Notes under the pieces: generated by a model
What the model was told of the DNA's origin: nothing
Seen by the model: the letters and a program-made list of their open reading frames with translations, nothing else
The model's database searches: none
Assembly (NCBI RefSeq): GCF_027568575.1
Contig: NZ_JANUVP010000011.1
DNA: 64,000 nucleotides
Origin: Caldifermentibacillus hisashii
GTDB taxonomy: Bacteria; Bacillota; Bacilli; Bacillales; Caldibacillaceae
Reading direction: 5' to 3' (one strand)
Position numbers and translations under genes: made by a program
Shown: piece after piece, positions 24,850 through 33,048 of the stretch
How the letters are laid out: every line of letters begins with the position of its first letter
Position numbering within the stretch: position 1 is the stretch's first letter

Positions 24850-26067
24850 TCATTTCTCCTTTAATTTTCCAATACAGTATAGTAAATCTTCTTCTTTTCC
24901 AAATGCACCGGCCTTAGTAATCAAATTGGTTCCGTCATATTTTCCACCAATTAATTTTGACTTAATAATTCCGGTTAATACCTCAGCTTCAATTGTACAC
25001 CCAGTTCCCTCCAATTTATCAATGACAGCAATTGCGGTGTCTCCACCCGTTAAAAATAATCCCGAGACATCTACACTTTCCAGTACTCCTTTTGTAATGC
25101 TTGATAAACTGTTTTGAACAAATGTGCTACTATCAATTTTTGACAATCCTTTTTGTTTTTCTGCATAAGCTATAGTAGCTGCGTATTCTTCTCTCGTTCT
25201 GCACGCAGTTAATATAACATCCTTTTTACTGTTTAAAGCATCAACGATTTTCTCTGTATAATCAGGATATCTTTTTTTATCAAATATTGACTCAATATCA
25301 ATTTGAATAACTTCAACTCCATTTTTTTCTGCATAATTCATTTGATTACGACTAGCTTCACTTATACTGCCTACAACAGATAATACCGGTGCAACAGGAT
25401 AGATATTCTCAAATATTCCTTCTGTTAATCCTGCAGAACCAACATATAATATTCTCTCATTGGTATTAATTAATATACTAGCCAATTTTAAGATGTCAGC
25501 TGTTGTTAGAATATCAAAAGTATGGAATACACCACCGTTTAATATATCAACATCTTCATATAAACTTTTTTGGCTATGATGAATGACTTTTACTTTCAGC
25601 TCATTTTCAAGTAATTCGACTATATTATCCGTTTTAATTGGACTAAGAGGATCATTAGCAACCTCGGTTTGCATTAATGGAGTCCCAGACAGCATATGAA
25701 TTTTATTTTGCGTCGTTCTTCCAATCTTTGGGTAGGCAGGCGCAAAAACCACCTTTGTTGGCTTATATATATCACATACTGCTTTTACCTCAACTGCGAT
25801 ATTCCCACGAAGGGTAGAGTCTACCTTTTTATATACAATATCAAATTGATTATATTCAAGAACCTCACTTGTTAGTCTCTTTACTTTTTGAAATGCATCT
25901 TCTTTAGGCAAATTACGAGATTCTGTATCCAAAACGATAGAATTATCAATACTTCCTTTTTTGGGAAATAGTAAAACATCGACAGGAATTCCTCTTTTTT
26001 TCATTTGTACACCTGAGTCATTTGAACCCGTCAAATCATCTGCTATAATTAAATATTTTTTTTTCAT
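24850..26067 (-). CDS. Four-carbon acid-sugar kinase (DUF1537; DtnK/DenK type)
   Basis: The product has 405 residues. The N-terminal domain begins KKKYLIIADDLTGSNDSG, the substrate-binding signature of the family, and continues with KKVDSTLRGNIAVE. The C-terminal nucleotide-binding domain has LFLTGGDTAIAV and GTNLITKAGAFGKEDLL-like sequence. These kinases phosphorylate D-threonate, D-erythronate or L-threonate for the PdxA-type dehydrogenase that follows. The ATG at 26067 has GAGG 9 bases upstream; an in-frame TTG at 26076 has no room for one. It follows the permease by 1 base. Confidence 0.88.
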   Translation of the reverse strand: MKKKYLIIADDLTGSNDSGVQMKKRGIPVDVLLFPKKGSIDNSIVLDTESRNLPKEDAFQKVKRLTSEVLEYNQFDIVYKKVDSTLRGNIAVEVKAVCDIYKPTKVVFAPAYPKIGRTTQNKIHMLSGTPLMQTEVANDPLSPIKTDNIVELLENELKVKVIHHSQKSLYEDVDILNGGVFHTFDILTTADILKLASILINTNERILYVGSAGLTEGIFENIYPVAPVLSVVGSISEASRNQMNYAEKNGVEVIQIDIESIFDKKRYPDYTEKIVDALNSKKDVILTACRTREEYAATIAYAEKQKGLSKIDSSTFVQNSLSSITKGVLESVDVSGLFLTGGDTAIAVIDKLEGTGCTIEAEVLTGIIKSKLIGGKYDGTNLITKAGAFGKEEDLLYCIGKLKEK

Positions 26068-26068
26068 T

Positions 26069-27031
26069 TCATTCAACCTCGTTAGCTAGGATTCTTTTCT
26101 TCTTTTTTTCATATTTATTCAAGAGACTAACAAGGATGGGACATAGAATTGCTGTGACAATGATTGCTGCAGCAACTTGGGCAGTAGCTTCAGCTGATAT
26201 AGCAGAAAAACCATCATCAATTGTTGCAATGATTGCTGGTGTTCCGACTGCGTTACCAGCTGTTGAACCAATTGCCGCTCCAACTACAGGATGTTCAAAT
26301 TTTAGTAGTTTATATACAAAGTATCCAGCAAATCCTGTAATTAAAGTACATGCAATACCTAAAATGATTCCAGAAGCTCCTGCAGTAATTAATTGACTAA
26401 AGTTTAAAGCTGCTCCTAAAGGAAATGCAAAGAAAGGAATTAATAAGGTAGTACCTGGTGCCAAAAAATCCCGAATGTCTTCATCTAAATTACCTAAAAT
26501 AAAACCAAGTAGAATAGGAATGAGTGCAGCTATAAGTGCTGAAAATGGAACTTCTGCAAGTCCAGTTGCTCCAAAAGCTAGTAATGTAAAGAACGGACCG
26601 TCACTTAGCGCAATAATGGAGGTTGCGCCAACGTCTGTTGAATCTCCATATTCTCCTGCAAGAGCAGCATATAGCCCCCCATTCTTATTGGTCATCGCAG
26701 CAACAATAGCTAAAGGTGTAATTCCTAAAACTCCTTCCATACCAAAATAATAGTTGACAACAATCCCGATTAATGCTCCTATACCTACCTTCGTAACAAG
26801 TAAAATGACTCCTTTTAAGATTGGTGTTCCAGCTTGCTTTATGTTAATTTGGGCTCCATTACATAATAAAAATGCTCCTAATAATGTAGCTGCCCCTGTT
26901 TTAAATAATGCTTCGGTAAATCCACCAACAGCAAAAAACTGTGGGAAAAATGTGTTTGTTAAAGCTCCCAGAATTAATGGTACTACCATCATACCACCCG
27001 GAATTTTTTTAACTGTTTGTAATATCTTCAT
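26069..27031 (-). CDS. 2-keto-3-deoxygluconate permease family transporter (KdgT-like)
   Basis: The product has 320 residues and about ten membrane segments. The N-terminus KKIPGGMMVVPLILGALTNT and the block AAMTNKNGGLYAALAGEYGD are diagnostic of the KdgT family of sugar-acid/proton symporters. The repeat IGSTAGNAVGTPAI marks the second half. In this operon it probably imports the four-carbon acid used by the kinase and dehydrogenase. It is the first gene of the operon; GGGAGG precedes the ATG. The 640 bases upstream hold a dead transposase and the regulator's operators. Confidence 0.88.
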   Translation of the reverse strand: MKILQTVKKIPGGMMVVPLILGALTNTFFPQFFAVGGFTEALFKTGAATLLGAFLLCNGAQINIKQAGTPILKGVILLVTKVGIGALIGIVVNYYFGMEGVLGITPLAIVAAMTNKNGGLYAALAGEYGDSTDVGATSIIALSDGPFFTLLAFGATGLAEVPFSALIAALIPILLGFILGNLDEDIRDFLAPGTTLLIPFFAFPLGAALNFSQLITAGASGIILGIACTLITGFAGYFVYKLLKFEHPVVGAAIGSTAGNAVGTPAIIATIDDGFSAISAEATAQVAAAIIVTAILCPILVSLLNKYEKKKKRILANEVE

Positions 27032-27143
27032 AATATCCTCCCTTTAATTTACTGATTCTAACATTTCCCTAATTAACCCGAAATATTCACAGAAAATCAG
27101 AAACTTAATCTAACATCTGGTTTCCCAAGCCTTTTCATTCTTC

Positions 27144-27455
27144 CGCACCTTTAGATGTTTCCAAGCGGAAAACTATTTTGAAGAAACGATTTACCAAGCA
27201 AAATCATGGTCAAAACAAGAAGGGTGATTATTCAATCGGTACGTCCTGCAGGTGAGCTGTTCTTTACCCATTCTTTTTTATTACTAACTTTGAATTAGCT
27301 TTTCTTCAAGATATCGTCCGATCTTATCAAGAAAGAGGGACGATGGAAAAATATATCAAGGAAGCAAAAAATAGTTTTTACTTTGATCATATGAACTGCC
27401 ACGCTTTTCAAGTAAATGAAGTAAAAATGATGTCAATTAAGTTAACAGATTTTAC
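27144..27455 (+). pseudogene. Decayed IS1380-type transposase remnant
   Basis: Plus-strand pieces in shifting frames read RCFQAENYFEETIYQAKSW, VIIQSVRPAGELFFTHSF and, most clearly, NFELAFLQDIVRSYQERG then TMEKYIKEAKNSFYFD. The last block is the conserved C-terminal part of IS1380-family DDE transposases. At least two frameshifts and an internal stop are needed to join them, and there is no start or terminal inverted repeat. The remnant fills much of the gap between the sugar-acid operon and its regulator. Confidence 0.7.
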
Positions 27456-27580
27456 CCGGTGATATTTGTAGCTATGAATATTTCAGGATTAATTAGAGAC
27501 ATTATTAAAATCATTTACTGACTACATTTTCAATTATAAAGCGATTACATTATTTTTACTATACTAATTCTCTTTAATTT

Positions 27581-27656
27581 GTTTCATTTTCAAACATATT
27601 TACTCCACAGGAAAAATATTATATTATATTAATATAAAAGTGTTTCAATTTGAAAC
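27581..27656. promoter_or_regulatory. Two matching operator-like palindromes before the PrpR-N regulator
   Basis: GTTTCATTTTCAAAC (27581-27595) and GTTTCAATTTGAAAC (27642-27656) agree at 13 of 15 positions; the second is a perfect dyad. They start 61 bases apart, and the second abuts the ribosome binding site of the regulator at 27672. This suggests autoregulation. No copy was found within 100 bases of the divergent operon start. Confidence 0.5.
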
Positions 27657-27671
27657 AAAGGAGATATTTCC

Positions 27672-29423
27672 ATGAATAAGATTCGAGTCCTAGGTATAGC
27701 ACCCTTTGAATATTTACTGCTTACTATGAAGCAAATTGCTTCTAAATTTGAAGATTTATATTTTGAAGGTTTTGTAGGGGACCTATATGAAGGTGTTGCA
27801 CTTGCAAAGGAAAAAGAAGAAGATTTTGATATTATTATTTCCCGGGGTGGAACTGCTCAACTATTAAGAAAGGAAGTGAACATTCCCACTATTGAGATTG
27901 AGGTTTCAGTTTTTGATATTTTACATGCAATAAAACTTGCAGAAAACTTTAGAGAAAAGTATGCAATAATTGGGTTTTCCAATATTACTAAACCTGCTCA
28001 CACAATTGCAGAGTTACTTGGTATTGACCTAGATATAATTACGATTAATGATCAAAATGAAGTTGGTGATGTCATAAGAAATTTAAAAAAGAATAACTTT
28101 GACCTCATTATCGGTGATCAAATTACATCTAGAATTGCTGCCGAATATGAACTTAATTCCATTCTTATCCTATCGGGAGAAGAGAGCACCATGGATGCTT
28201 TTAATAATGCAATTGTTATTGCAAGATATTCATATGAACTTAAGGAAAAAATAGATTTCCATTCTAAATTTCAAAAGGCACTTGAATACTACACTTTTAT
28301 TTTTAACAAAAATTATGAATTGGTATTTCAAAGTGGAGGAAAAAACTCACCTACTTTATTAAATCACCTTATTCTTAATCTTAAGAGTCGACATCTTCAG
28401 GAAAATAATAAACAAATTTCTTATGAAAAATATTATGGAAAGCTATATGAGGTTGAATGTATTTTAAAAAATTCTTTTATATATATTTCTCTAAAACCAG
28501 TAAATACCAATATTCCTTCTCGAAGTATAACATTGACTAATGATAATGGAGAAAAAGAAAATTCATTTGAAGAATTAATAAACAGCTCTTATCTAGTTGG
28601 AAATAATAAAAATATTGTAACAATGTTATCAAGATCAAAAAAGCCAATCTTATTAATCGGTGAAGTTGGGACGGGAAAAGAGAAAACAGCAAGGATGCTT
28701 CATAGGAAATTTAAGAATAAACGGTTATGGAAGATTAACGTTGGTGAACTAAGTCCCGAAGAATTTGATATTTTATTCTTCTCAGACCAATCAATCTTTT
28801 TAGATTCAGACTCAACTTTTTATATTAGTCACATTGAATTACTTTCAAATAAAAATCTAAATCTAGTTTTAGATTATATTACACATTCTCAACCTTTTAA
28901 CAACAATTGGATTCTATCCTATACAAAAAACCTTAACAATCAGCCTAAAAAGAATTCACCATTACAAACATTTGACTGCAACATTATTAACCTATACAGT
29001 CTTAGAGAACGAAAACAAGATATAGGTCCAATAATAAGCATATATATTAATTCCTTAAATTATAAATATGGTAAGCAAATTATCGGTTTAGAGCCTAGTG
29101 CTCTACAGATATTGATTGAATATGATTGGCCACAAAACTTACTGCAATTAAAGAGAGTTTTAGAAGAGCTATTTGTTATTACGAAAACTTCCTATATCAA
29201 TCAAAAAAGCGTAAGAATGGTTTTGGAAAATGAAGGTGCCTTATCTAGTATTACATCTCCGGCTCAAAATACATCAAGATATGATAACCTATCACTTAAA
29301 GAAATCACACATGAAATTGTAAAAGAAGCTTTAAAGAAAAACGATGGTAATCAAACTAAAACGGCAAAGGAATTGAAAATTAGTCGGAGTACTTTATGGA
29401 GAATTCTTAGAGATGATCTTTAG
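27672..29423 (+). CDS. PrpR-N domain transcriptional regulator with degenerate AAA+ domain
   Basis: The product has 583 residues. An N-terminal PrpR-type sensor domain (about 1-195; IRVLGIAPFEYLLLTMKQIA, DIIISRGGTAQLLR) is followed by a short linker domain and an AAA+ domain with Walker A GEVGTGKEKTA and the LRERKQDIGPII sensor region. A Fis-type helix-turn-helix ends the protein (NQTKTAKELKISRSTLWRIL). The stretch after Walker A where the GAFTGA sigma-54 contact loop should be is shortened and has no such motif. AAAGGAG precedes the ATG. It is divergent from the sugar-acid operon and probably senses its substrate. How it activates or represses is open. Confidence 0.8.
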   Translation: MNKIRVLGIAPFEYLLLTMKQIASKFEDLYFEGFVGDLYEGVALAKEKEEDFDIIISRGGTAQLLRKEVNIPTIEIEVSVFDILHAIKLAENFREKYAIIGFSNITKPAHTIAELLGIDLDIITINDQNEVGDVIRNLKKNNFDLIIGDQITSRIAAEYELNSILILSGEESTMDAFNNAIVIARYSYELKEKIDFHSKFQKALEYYTFIFNKNYELVFQSGGKNSPTLLNHLILNLKSRHLQENNKQISYEKYYGKLYEVECILKNSFIYISLKPVNTNIPSRSITLTNDNGEKENSFEELINSSYLVGNNKNIVTMLSRSKKPILLIGEVGTGKEKTARMLHRKFKNKRLWKINVGELSPEEFDILFFSDQSIFLDSDSTFYISHIELLSNKNLNLVLDYITHSQPFNNNWILSYTKNLNNQPKKNSPLQTFDCNIINLYSLRERKQDIGPIISIYINSLNYKYGKQIIGLEPSALQILIEYDWPQNLLQLKRVLEELFVITKTSYINQKSVRMVLENEGALSSITSPAQNTSRYDNLSLKEITHEIVKEALKKNDGNQTKTAKELKISRSTLWRILRDDL

Positions 29424-29525
29424 TAATATTAGTTAGCATTTAATTAGAAAGTGGAAAATAATAGAATTATATTAAAACGGAGGGGTATATTATAACTTTA
29501 ACATAAGTTCGTTAGTTATTAGGTA

Positions 29526-29577
29526 AACAAAAACCCGCAAATAGAGAATAACTGCAGTATTTTAGCGGGTTTTTGTT
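29526..29577 (+). terminator. Intrinsic terminator after the PrpR-N regulator
   Basis: AACAAAAACCCGC pairs with GCGGGTTTTTGTT across a 26-base loop and ends in TTTTTGTT. It lies about 100 bases after the regulator's stop. Confidence 0.75.
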
Positions 29578-29660
29578 ATACATAAGTGAATTTATTACTT
29601 CTTACTTTAACTCCAAGATTTAAAAAGTCTGTGGTTATGATATTTACAAACATGAAAAGT

Positions 29661-29684
29661 CACAAACTGATTTAGCAGTTTGTG
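29661..29684 (-). terminator. Intrinsic terminator after the chemoreceptor gene
   Basis: CACAAACTG-CTAAAT-CAGTTTGTG is a perfect 9-bp stem followed on the minus strand by ACTTTTCATG. It lies about 40 bases past the gene's stop at 29724. Confidence 0.6.
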
Positions 29685-29723
29685 CCCTTGTTCTTTTCAC
29701 TAATGTGCTCATTAGGTAAGTTT

Positions 29724-31715
29724 TTACAATTTAAATTGGTTGACTATCTCTTGTAACTCCTCAGCAATTGCTGTTAGGGATGCAGCAGAATGAGCAATTT
29801 CTTCCATAGATGCAAGTTGTTCCTCCGTCGATGCAGAAACGGTTTGAGCTTCAGATGTCGTTGCTTCTGCAGTTGATGTGACTTGTTGGAATGTTTGAAT
29901 AAACTGTTTCGCTCCTGCAGAAATTCCTTCAATATTCGTTGCAACAGCATTTACTTGATCAGTAATTTTATCCGTGAACCCTTTTATTGTTGAAAAAGAT
30001 GAACCTGCATTGTTTGCCACGGAAATTCCTTTTTCTACTTGTTCGGTTGCTGCTTCCATGGACTGTACTGTGGTTGATGTTTCATCTTGAATTTTTTCAA
30101 TCATTTGTTTAATTTTTTCTGCCGATTGAGTGGACTCTTCCGCTAATTTCCGTACCTCATCAGCAACAACAGCAAACCCCTTTCCATGTTCGCCCGCTCT
30201 TGCCGCCTCTATTGCAGCATTTAATGCAAGTAAATTTGTTTGACCGGCAATATCTGTAATTACATCGATAATTTTATTAATTTCAGAAGACAGATTACCT
30301 AAGCCTTGAATGTTTGTTGCTAATTCAAGGGTGTTTTGCTTAATTGATTCCATTTGGTTAATTGTTTTTTCTATTGATTTATTTCCTTCATCAACAGCTT
30401 GCTTCGTACTTTGAGCTGTTTGTGTCACATCATTCGCCATTACCGACATTTCATGAATAGAATTTACCATGCCCTCTGCTACTTTTTGACTCTCTATAAT
30501 ATTGTTCGATTGGTCATCCATACTAGATGCAATCTCTTGAATTGATGATGAAATTAATTCTGTCGCTGATGTATTTTGTTCCGCTCCTAAGTTTAATTGC
30601 TCAGAAGCAGATGTAAGACTGCCAGCTTTGTCACGAACTTCCGTAATAACAAAATGAAGATGTTTTCGCATATTGTTGAAGGCTTTTGCTAATTTTCCAA
30701 GCTCATCATTTCTTTCCAAATCAATATGAACAGTTAAATCACCCTGACTAATTTTCCCACTTGCATCGGCTAATAATTTGATTGGCTTGGAGATCGAGCG
30801 CGTAATAAACAAGACAATCGTTGTTCCGATAATTAGCGATAAGATGATTACATATAAAGTAGTCATTAAAATGTGTCTCACTTCTTGATTTACCTCATTA
30901 TTCAACATTGTACCGACAATTTTCCAACCTGTAACGTCGTTTGTCACATACGTCAATTTTTTAGCTTCCTTCTTGAAAACATAATCAAAATGACCTGTTT
31001 TAGAATCATACATCTTTTTGGTAAAATTTCCCGTTAATTCTTTCCCAGGGTCAAAATTCGGGTGGCTAATGACCTTTCCAGTTTTATCTAGTACAAATAA
31101 ATAACCATCATTACCAATTTTAATACTACTAATAATATTCGTTAAACTATCCAGCTTTAAGTTAACTGCAACAACCCCCTGGCCATCTGCTGTTGCTTTC
31201 GCCAATGTTACCACAACTTCATTTGAAGATTTTGAAATATACGGGTCCGTGATAATCACTTTATCTGGTTGATCCATCGCTTGCTGGTACCATGGTCTTT
31301 CCCTCGGGTCATAGTCTGGCGGGTTTTTAAAGGATGTTGGAGAATTCATAAATTCCCCGTTCTCATTTCCAACATAGGTCTGTTCAACGACATCTTCCTT
31401 TGCGTTTTGAATATTGTCTAAAACTTCCCTCGTTTTCGCATCCTCACCATTAACGATATTACCGGCTATAATTTCATTAGACAGATAATCGATATTTTCC
31501 ATCTGTGCTTTCATAAATTGACTGATAGTATTACCAACAATCGATACATCTTTCTTAGCCATTTTCATTATTCGGTCCTCAGTATTATCTTTTGCACTTA
31601 TATATGAGGTTAATCCTATTACAATACTCGGAATTAATAATATGCATAAAAAGGAGATAATCAGCTTGTTCCTTATATTTAATGCAAATTTTTTCCTGTC
31701 CCCATTTTCTTTCAA
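29724..31715 (-). CDS. Methyl-accepting chemotaxis protein with dCache-type sensor
   Basis: The product has 663 residues. A first membrane segment (about 16-38, LIISFLCILLIPSIVIGLTSY) is followed by a large extracellular Cache-type domain (RPWYQQAM; DPYISKSSNEVVVTLAKA; GYLFVLDKTGKVISHP) and a second segment (about 282-305). A HAMP domain follows (RSISKPIKLLADASGKISQGDL) and then the long signalling coiled coil with the conserved hairpin tip DIAGQTNLLALNAAIEAARAGEHGKGFAVVADEVRKLAEES-like sequence. The start is TTG with AAAGGAGG 8 bases upstream. The ligand is unknown; Cache receptors often bind amino or organic acids. It stands alone. Confidence 0.93.
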   Translation of the reverse strand: MKENGDRKKFALNIRNKLIISFLCILLIPSIVIGLTSYISAKDNTEDRIMKMAKKDVSIVGNTISQFMKAQMENIDYLSNEIIAGNIVNGEDAKTREVLDNIQNAKEDVVEQTYVGNENGEFMNSPTSFKNPPDYDPRERPWYQQAMDQPDKVIITDPYISKSSNEVVVTLAKATADGQGVVAVNLKLDSLTNIISSIKIGNDGYLFVLDKTGKVISHPNFDPGKELTGNFTKKMYDSKTGHFDYVFKKEAKKLTYVTNDVTGWKIVGTMLNNEVNQEVRHILMTTLYVIILSLIIGTTIVLFITRSISKPIKLLADASGKISQGDLTVHIDLERNDELGKLAKAFNNMRKHLHFVITEVRDKAGSLTSASEQLNLGAEQNTSATELISSSIQEIASSMDDQSNNIIESQKVAEGMVNSIHEMSVMANDVTQTAQSTKQAVDEGNKSIEKTINQMESIKQNTLELATNIQGLGNLSSEINKIIDVITDIAGQTNLLALNAAIEAARAGEHGKGFAVVADEVRKLAEESTQSAEKIKQMIEKIQDETSTTVQSMEAATEQVEKGISVANNAGSSFSTIKGFTDKITDQVNAVATNIEGISAGAKQFIQTFQQVTSTAEATTSEAQTVSASTEEQLASMEEIAHSAASLTAIAEELQEIVNQFKL

Positions 31716-32336
31716 CTAAAATTCCTCCTTTATGTTTTTGAGTGTAAATCATATTTACTTTTTTAAGAACATGCGCCATTTCATTGTCTAGTCAATATGG
31801 CACAAATGAATACCGGTCAGTTTGAAACTAAACCTATTTTAGGGTAGATGGTGGGGGTATGATTTTGGAAGCCTATGTTGGTTTCTAAAAAAGCCCTTAT
31901 TTTACTAAAATAATATAACCCAAAAAGTGACTCCTTTATTTTATCGACTTTTCGTGCTGATGTTTTAGGCATAAGGACATTGCTGTTATATTTTTATTTG
32001 TCTAAATGTTTCGGGGACTATGATTAAATTTATGTACCAAAAAAGTTTTTTTGGGATAGTTTTTTACTAAAACCTGTAATAAATGGAAGGGAGCTAAATA
32101 TTATGCTTTCGTAAATTTATAGATGTATTAGATTTATAGAGATAACTGAATGAGAAAAACGAATGGGAGCTATTCAAGTCTTCGAGGAGAACACCGGGGT
32201 ACTTTCCGAGTAAAAAAAGCAGAGCGAATTACTCTGCTTTTAGGTGTCCATAAAAATGCAGTTTCTAAAAAAACTAACGAGTCAATTTTACCTGTTATGA
32301 ACGAATGGTATCAAACTTGGCTTGATTTTTTTATAG
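31716..32336. other. Gap of about 620 bases with one terminator hairpin
   Basis: A strong hairpin AAAAGCAGAG / CTCTGCTTTT at 32215-32241 has A and T runs on both sides and could end transcripts from either direction. Upstream of it the plus strand is modestly structured, but no known RNA family was recognised. No protein-coding gene with a ribosome binding site was found here. Confidence 0.4.
32212..32243. terminator. Bidirectional terminator hairpin
   Basis: AAAAAGCAGAG-CGAATTA-CTCTGCTTTTA. On the minus strand it could end the small-protein gene cluster at 32337-33132. Confidence 0.65.
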
Positions 32337-32390
32337 CTATTTCTTTCTCTTTCTATAAATAAACATAATAATCAACATATGAAGTGACAA
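32337..32390 (-). CDS. Putative 17-residue hydrophobic-basic peptide
   Basis: MSLHMLIIMFIYRKRKK starts at a TTG with AGGAGG 8 bases upstream. A hydrophobic stretch is followed by a basic tail, the form of small membrane peptides. It is the last in a row of tiny minus-strand genes. Length alone gives little support; the ribosome site is the only positive evidence. Confidence 0.25.
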   Translation of the reverse strand: MSLHMLIIMFIYRKRKK

Positions 32391-32415
32391 TTTTCCAACC
32401 TCCTAACAAAAATGA

Positions 32416-32478
32416 CTAGGTGGTATCTTTCTCCACCCATAAAATTGAAAATCTCTTTTGCATGAAATAAATCATCAT
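32416..32478 (-). CDS. Putative 20-residue peptide
   Basis: A frame starting MMIYFMQKRF and ending EKDTT has AAGGTGG about 5 bases before the double ATG. It begins MMI like the 27-residue peptide at 33049. It lies between the first YrzI-like gene and the 17-residue frame. Function unknown. Confidence 0.35.
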   Translation of the reverse strand: MMIYFMQKRFSILWVEKDTT

Positions 32479-32511
32479 GATAACCACCTTTCCTTCATAT
32501 TTTCGTACAAA

Positions 32512-32652
32512 TTATAAATTGCGGATATATTTTGCCGCACGGTCTTTATTTTCCTCATATAATTTTTCCACCCTCTGGTTGTTCAGTGCTTCTTCAAGGG
32601 TGATCTTCCTTTTGCTGATTGTAATTGTAAAAAACAAAATATTGATGGTCAT
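32512..32652 (-). CDS. YrzI-family small protein, copy 1
   Basis: The product has 46 residues: it starts MTINILFFTITISKRKITLE and continues with a charged helix containing EKLYEENKDR. This matches the Bacillus YrzI family of very small proteins, whose function is unknown. AAGGAGGTG ends 8 bases before the ATG, a near-perfect ribosome site. It shares about two thirds of its sequence with the copy at 32768. It was found by reading for ribosome sites, as it is too short for usual gene calling. Confidence 0.8.
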   Translation of the reverse strand: MTINILFFTITISKRKITLEEALNNQRVEKLYEENKDRAAKYIRNL

Positions 32653-32659
32653 GCTCTTT

Positions 32660-32731
32660 TCACCTCCTTATCCGGTTATTCAGCATCCGACCTCCAGTAC
32701 AACTCATAAATCGCCTATATCGTAAAATCAT
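32660..32731 (-). CDS. Putative 23-residue basic leader peptide before yrzI copy 1
   Basis: A frame starting MILRYRRFMS and ending NNRIRR has GTGAGG 4 bases before the ATG. Its stop codon is embedded in the ribosome site of the following YrzI gene (AAGGAGGTGA), so its translation could affect initiation there. The peptide is strongly basic. It may be a leader rather than a functional protein. Confidence 0.35.
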   Translation of the reverse strand: MILRYRRFMSCTGGRMLNNRIRR

Positions 32732-32767
32732 TTGTCCTCACACCTTTCCTAAGTTTTTTTCACTAAA

Positions 32768-32908
32768 TTAATGGTTCCCCATAAAAGTGGAAATTCGCAT
32801 TTGGTTCTGTTCATAAAGTTTTTCAACTTGTTGATTATGAAGTTCCTCTTCAAGAGAAATTTCCCGCTGTTTTATTGTAATGCTGACAAACAAAATATTG
32901 ATGGTCAT
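32768..32908 (-). CDS. YrzI-family small protein, copy 2
   Basis: The product has 46 residues, starting MTINILFVSITIKQREISLE and containing VEKLYEQNQMR. It is the same length as copy 1 and nearly identical over the first seven residues. GGAGGTG lies 8 bases before the ATG; a longer frame from a TTG at 32956 runs through a terminator and is unlikely. Only 36 bases separate its start from that terminator, leaving no room for an ordinary promoter, so it is probably expressed by read-through. Confidence 0.8.
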   Translation of the reverse strand: MTINILFVSITIKQREISLEEELHNQQVEKLYEQNQMRISTFMGNH

Positions 32909-32944
32909 GTTCTTTTCACCTCCATTTCTATATCCAAAAAATGT

Positions 32945-32980
32945 AAAAAGCCGCAAAGAGACTGCTCCCTGCGGCTTTAA
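32945..32980 (-). terminator. Intrinsic terminator just upstream of yrzI copy 2
   Basis: AAAGCCGCA and TGCGGCTTT pair around a loop of about 14 bases and are followed on the minus strand by TTTTTACATTTTTT. It is the second of two in tandem after the 27-residue peptide gene. Confidence 0.75.
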
Positions 32981-32987
32981 AAAGGCA

Positions 32988-33022
32988 CAAAAATACCGCA
33001 GGGCACGATTCTCCCTACGGCA
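32988..33022 (-). terminator. Intrinsic terminator after the 27-residue peptide gene
   Basis: CCGTAGGG pairs with CCCTGCGG around AGAATCGTG and is followed on the minus strand by TATTTTTGTG. Its stem resembles that of the next terminator (both contain a CCG-AGGG strand). Confidence 0.75.
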
Positions 33023-33048
33023 TGGATATACTTAATTGCAAATAAATC

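Noticed and set aside
27032..27120. Search for a sigma-54 promoter before the sugar-acid operon
   Set aside because: No TGGCAC-N5-TTGC-like sequence is seen in the 90 bases upstream of the permease start.
32150..32362. Plus-strand frame of 70 codons, and the structured stretch before the hairpin at 32215, considered as gene or riboswitch
   Set aside because: The frame runs through the terminator hairpin and lacks a ribosome site. The RNA did not match any riboswitch consensus that I could recall.
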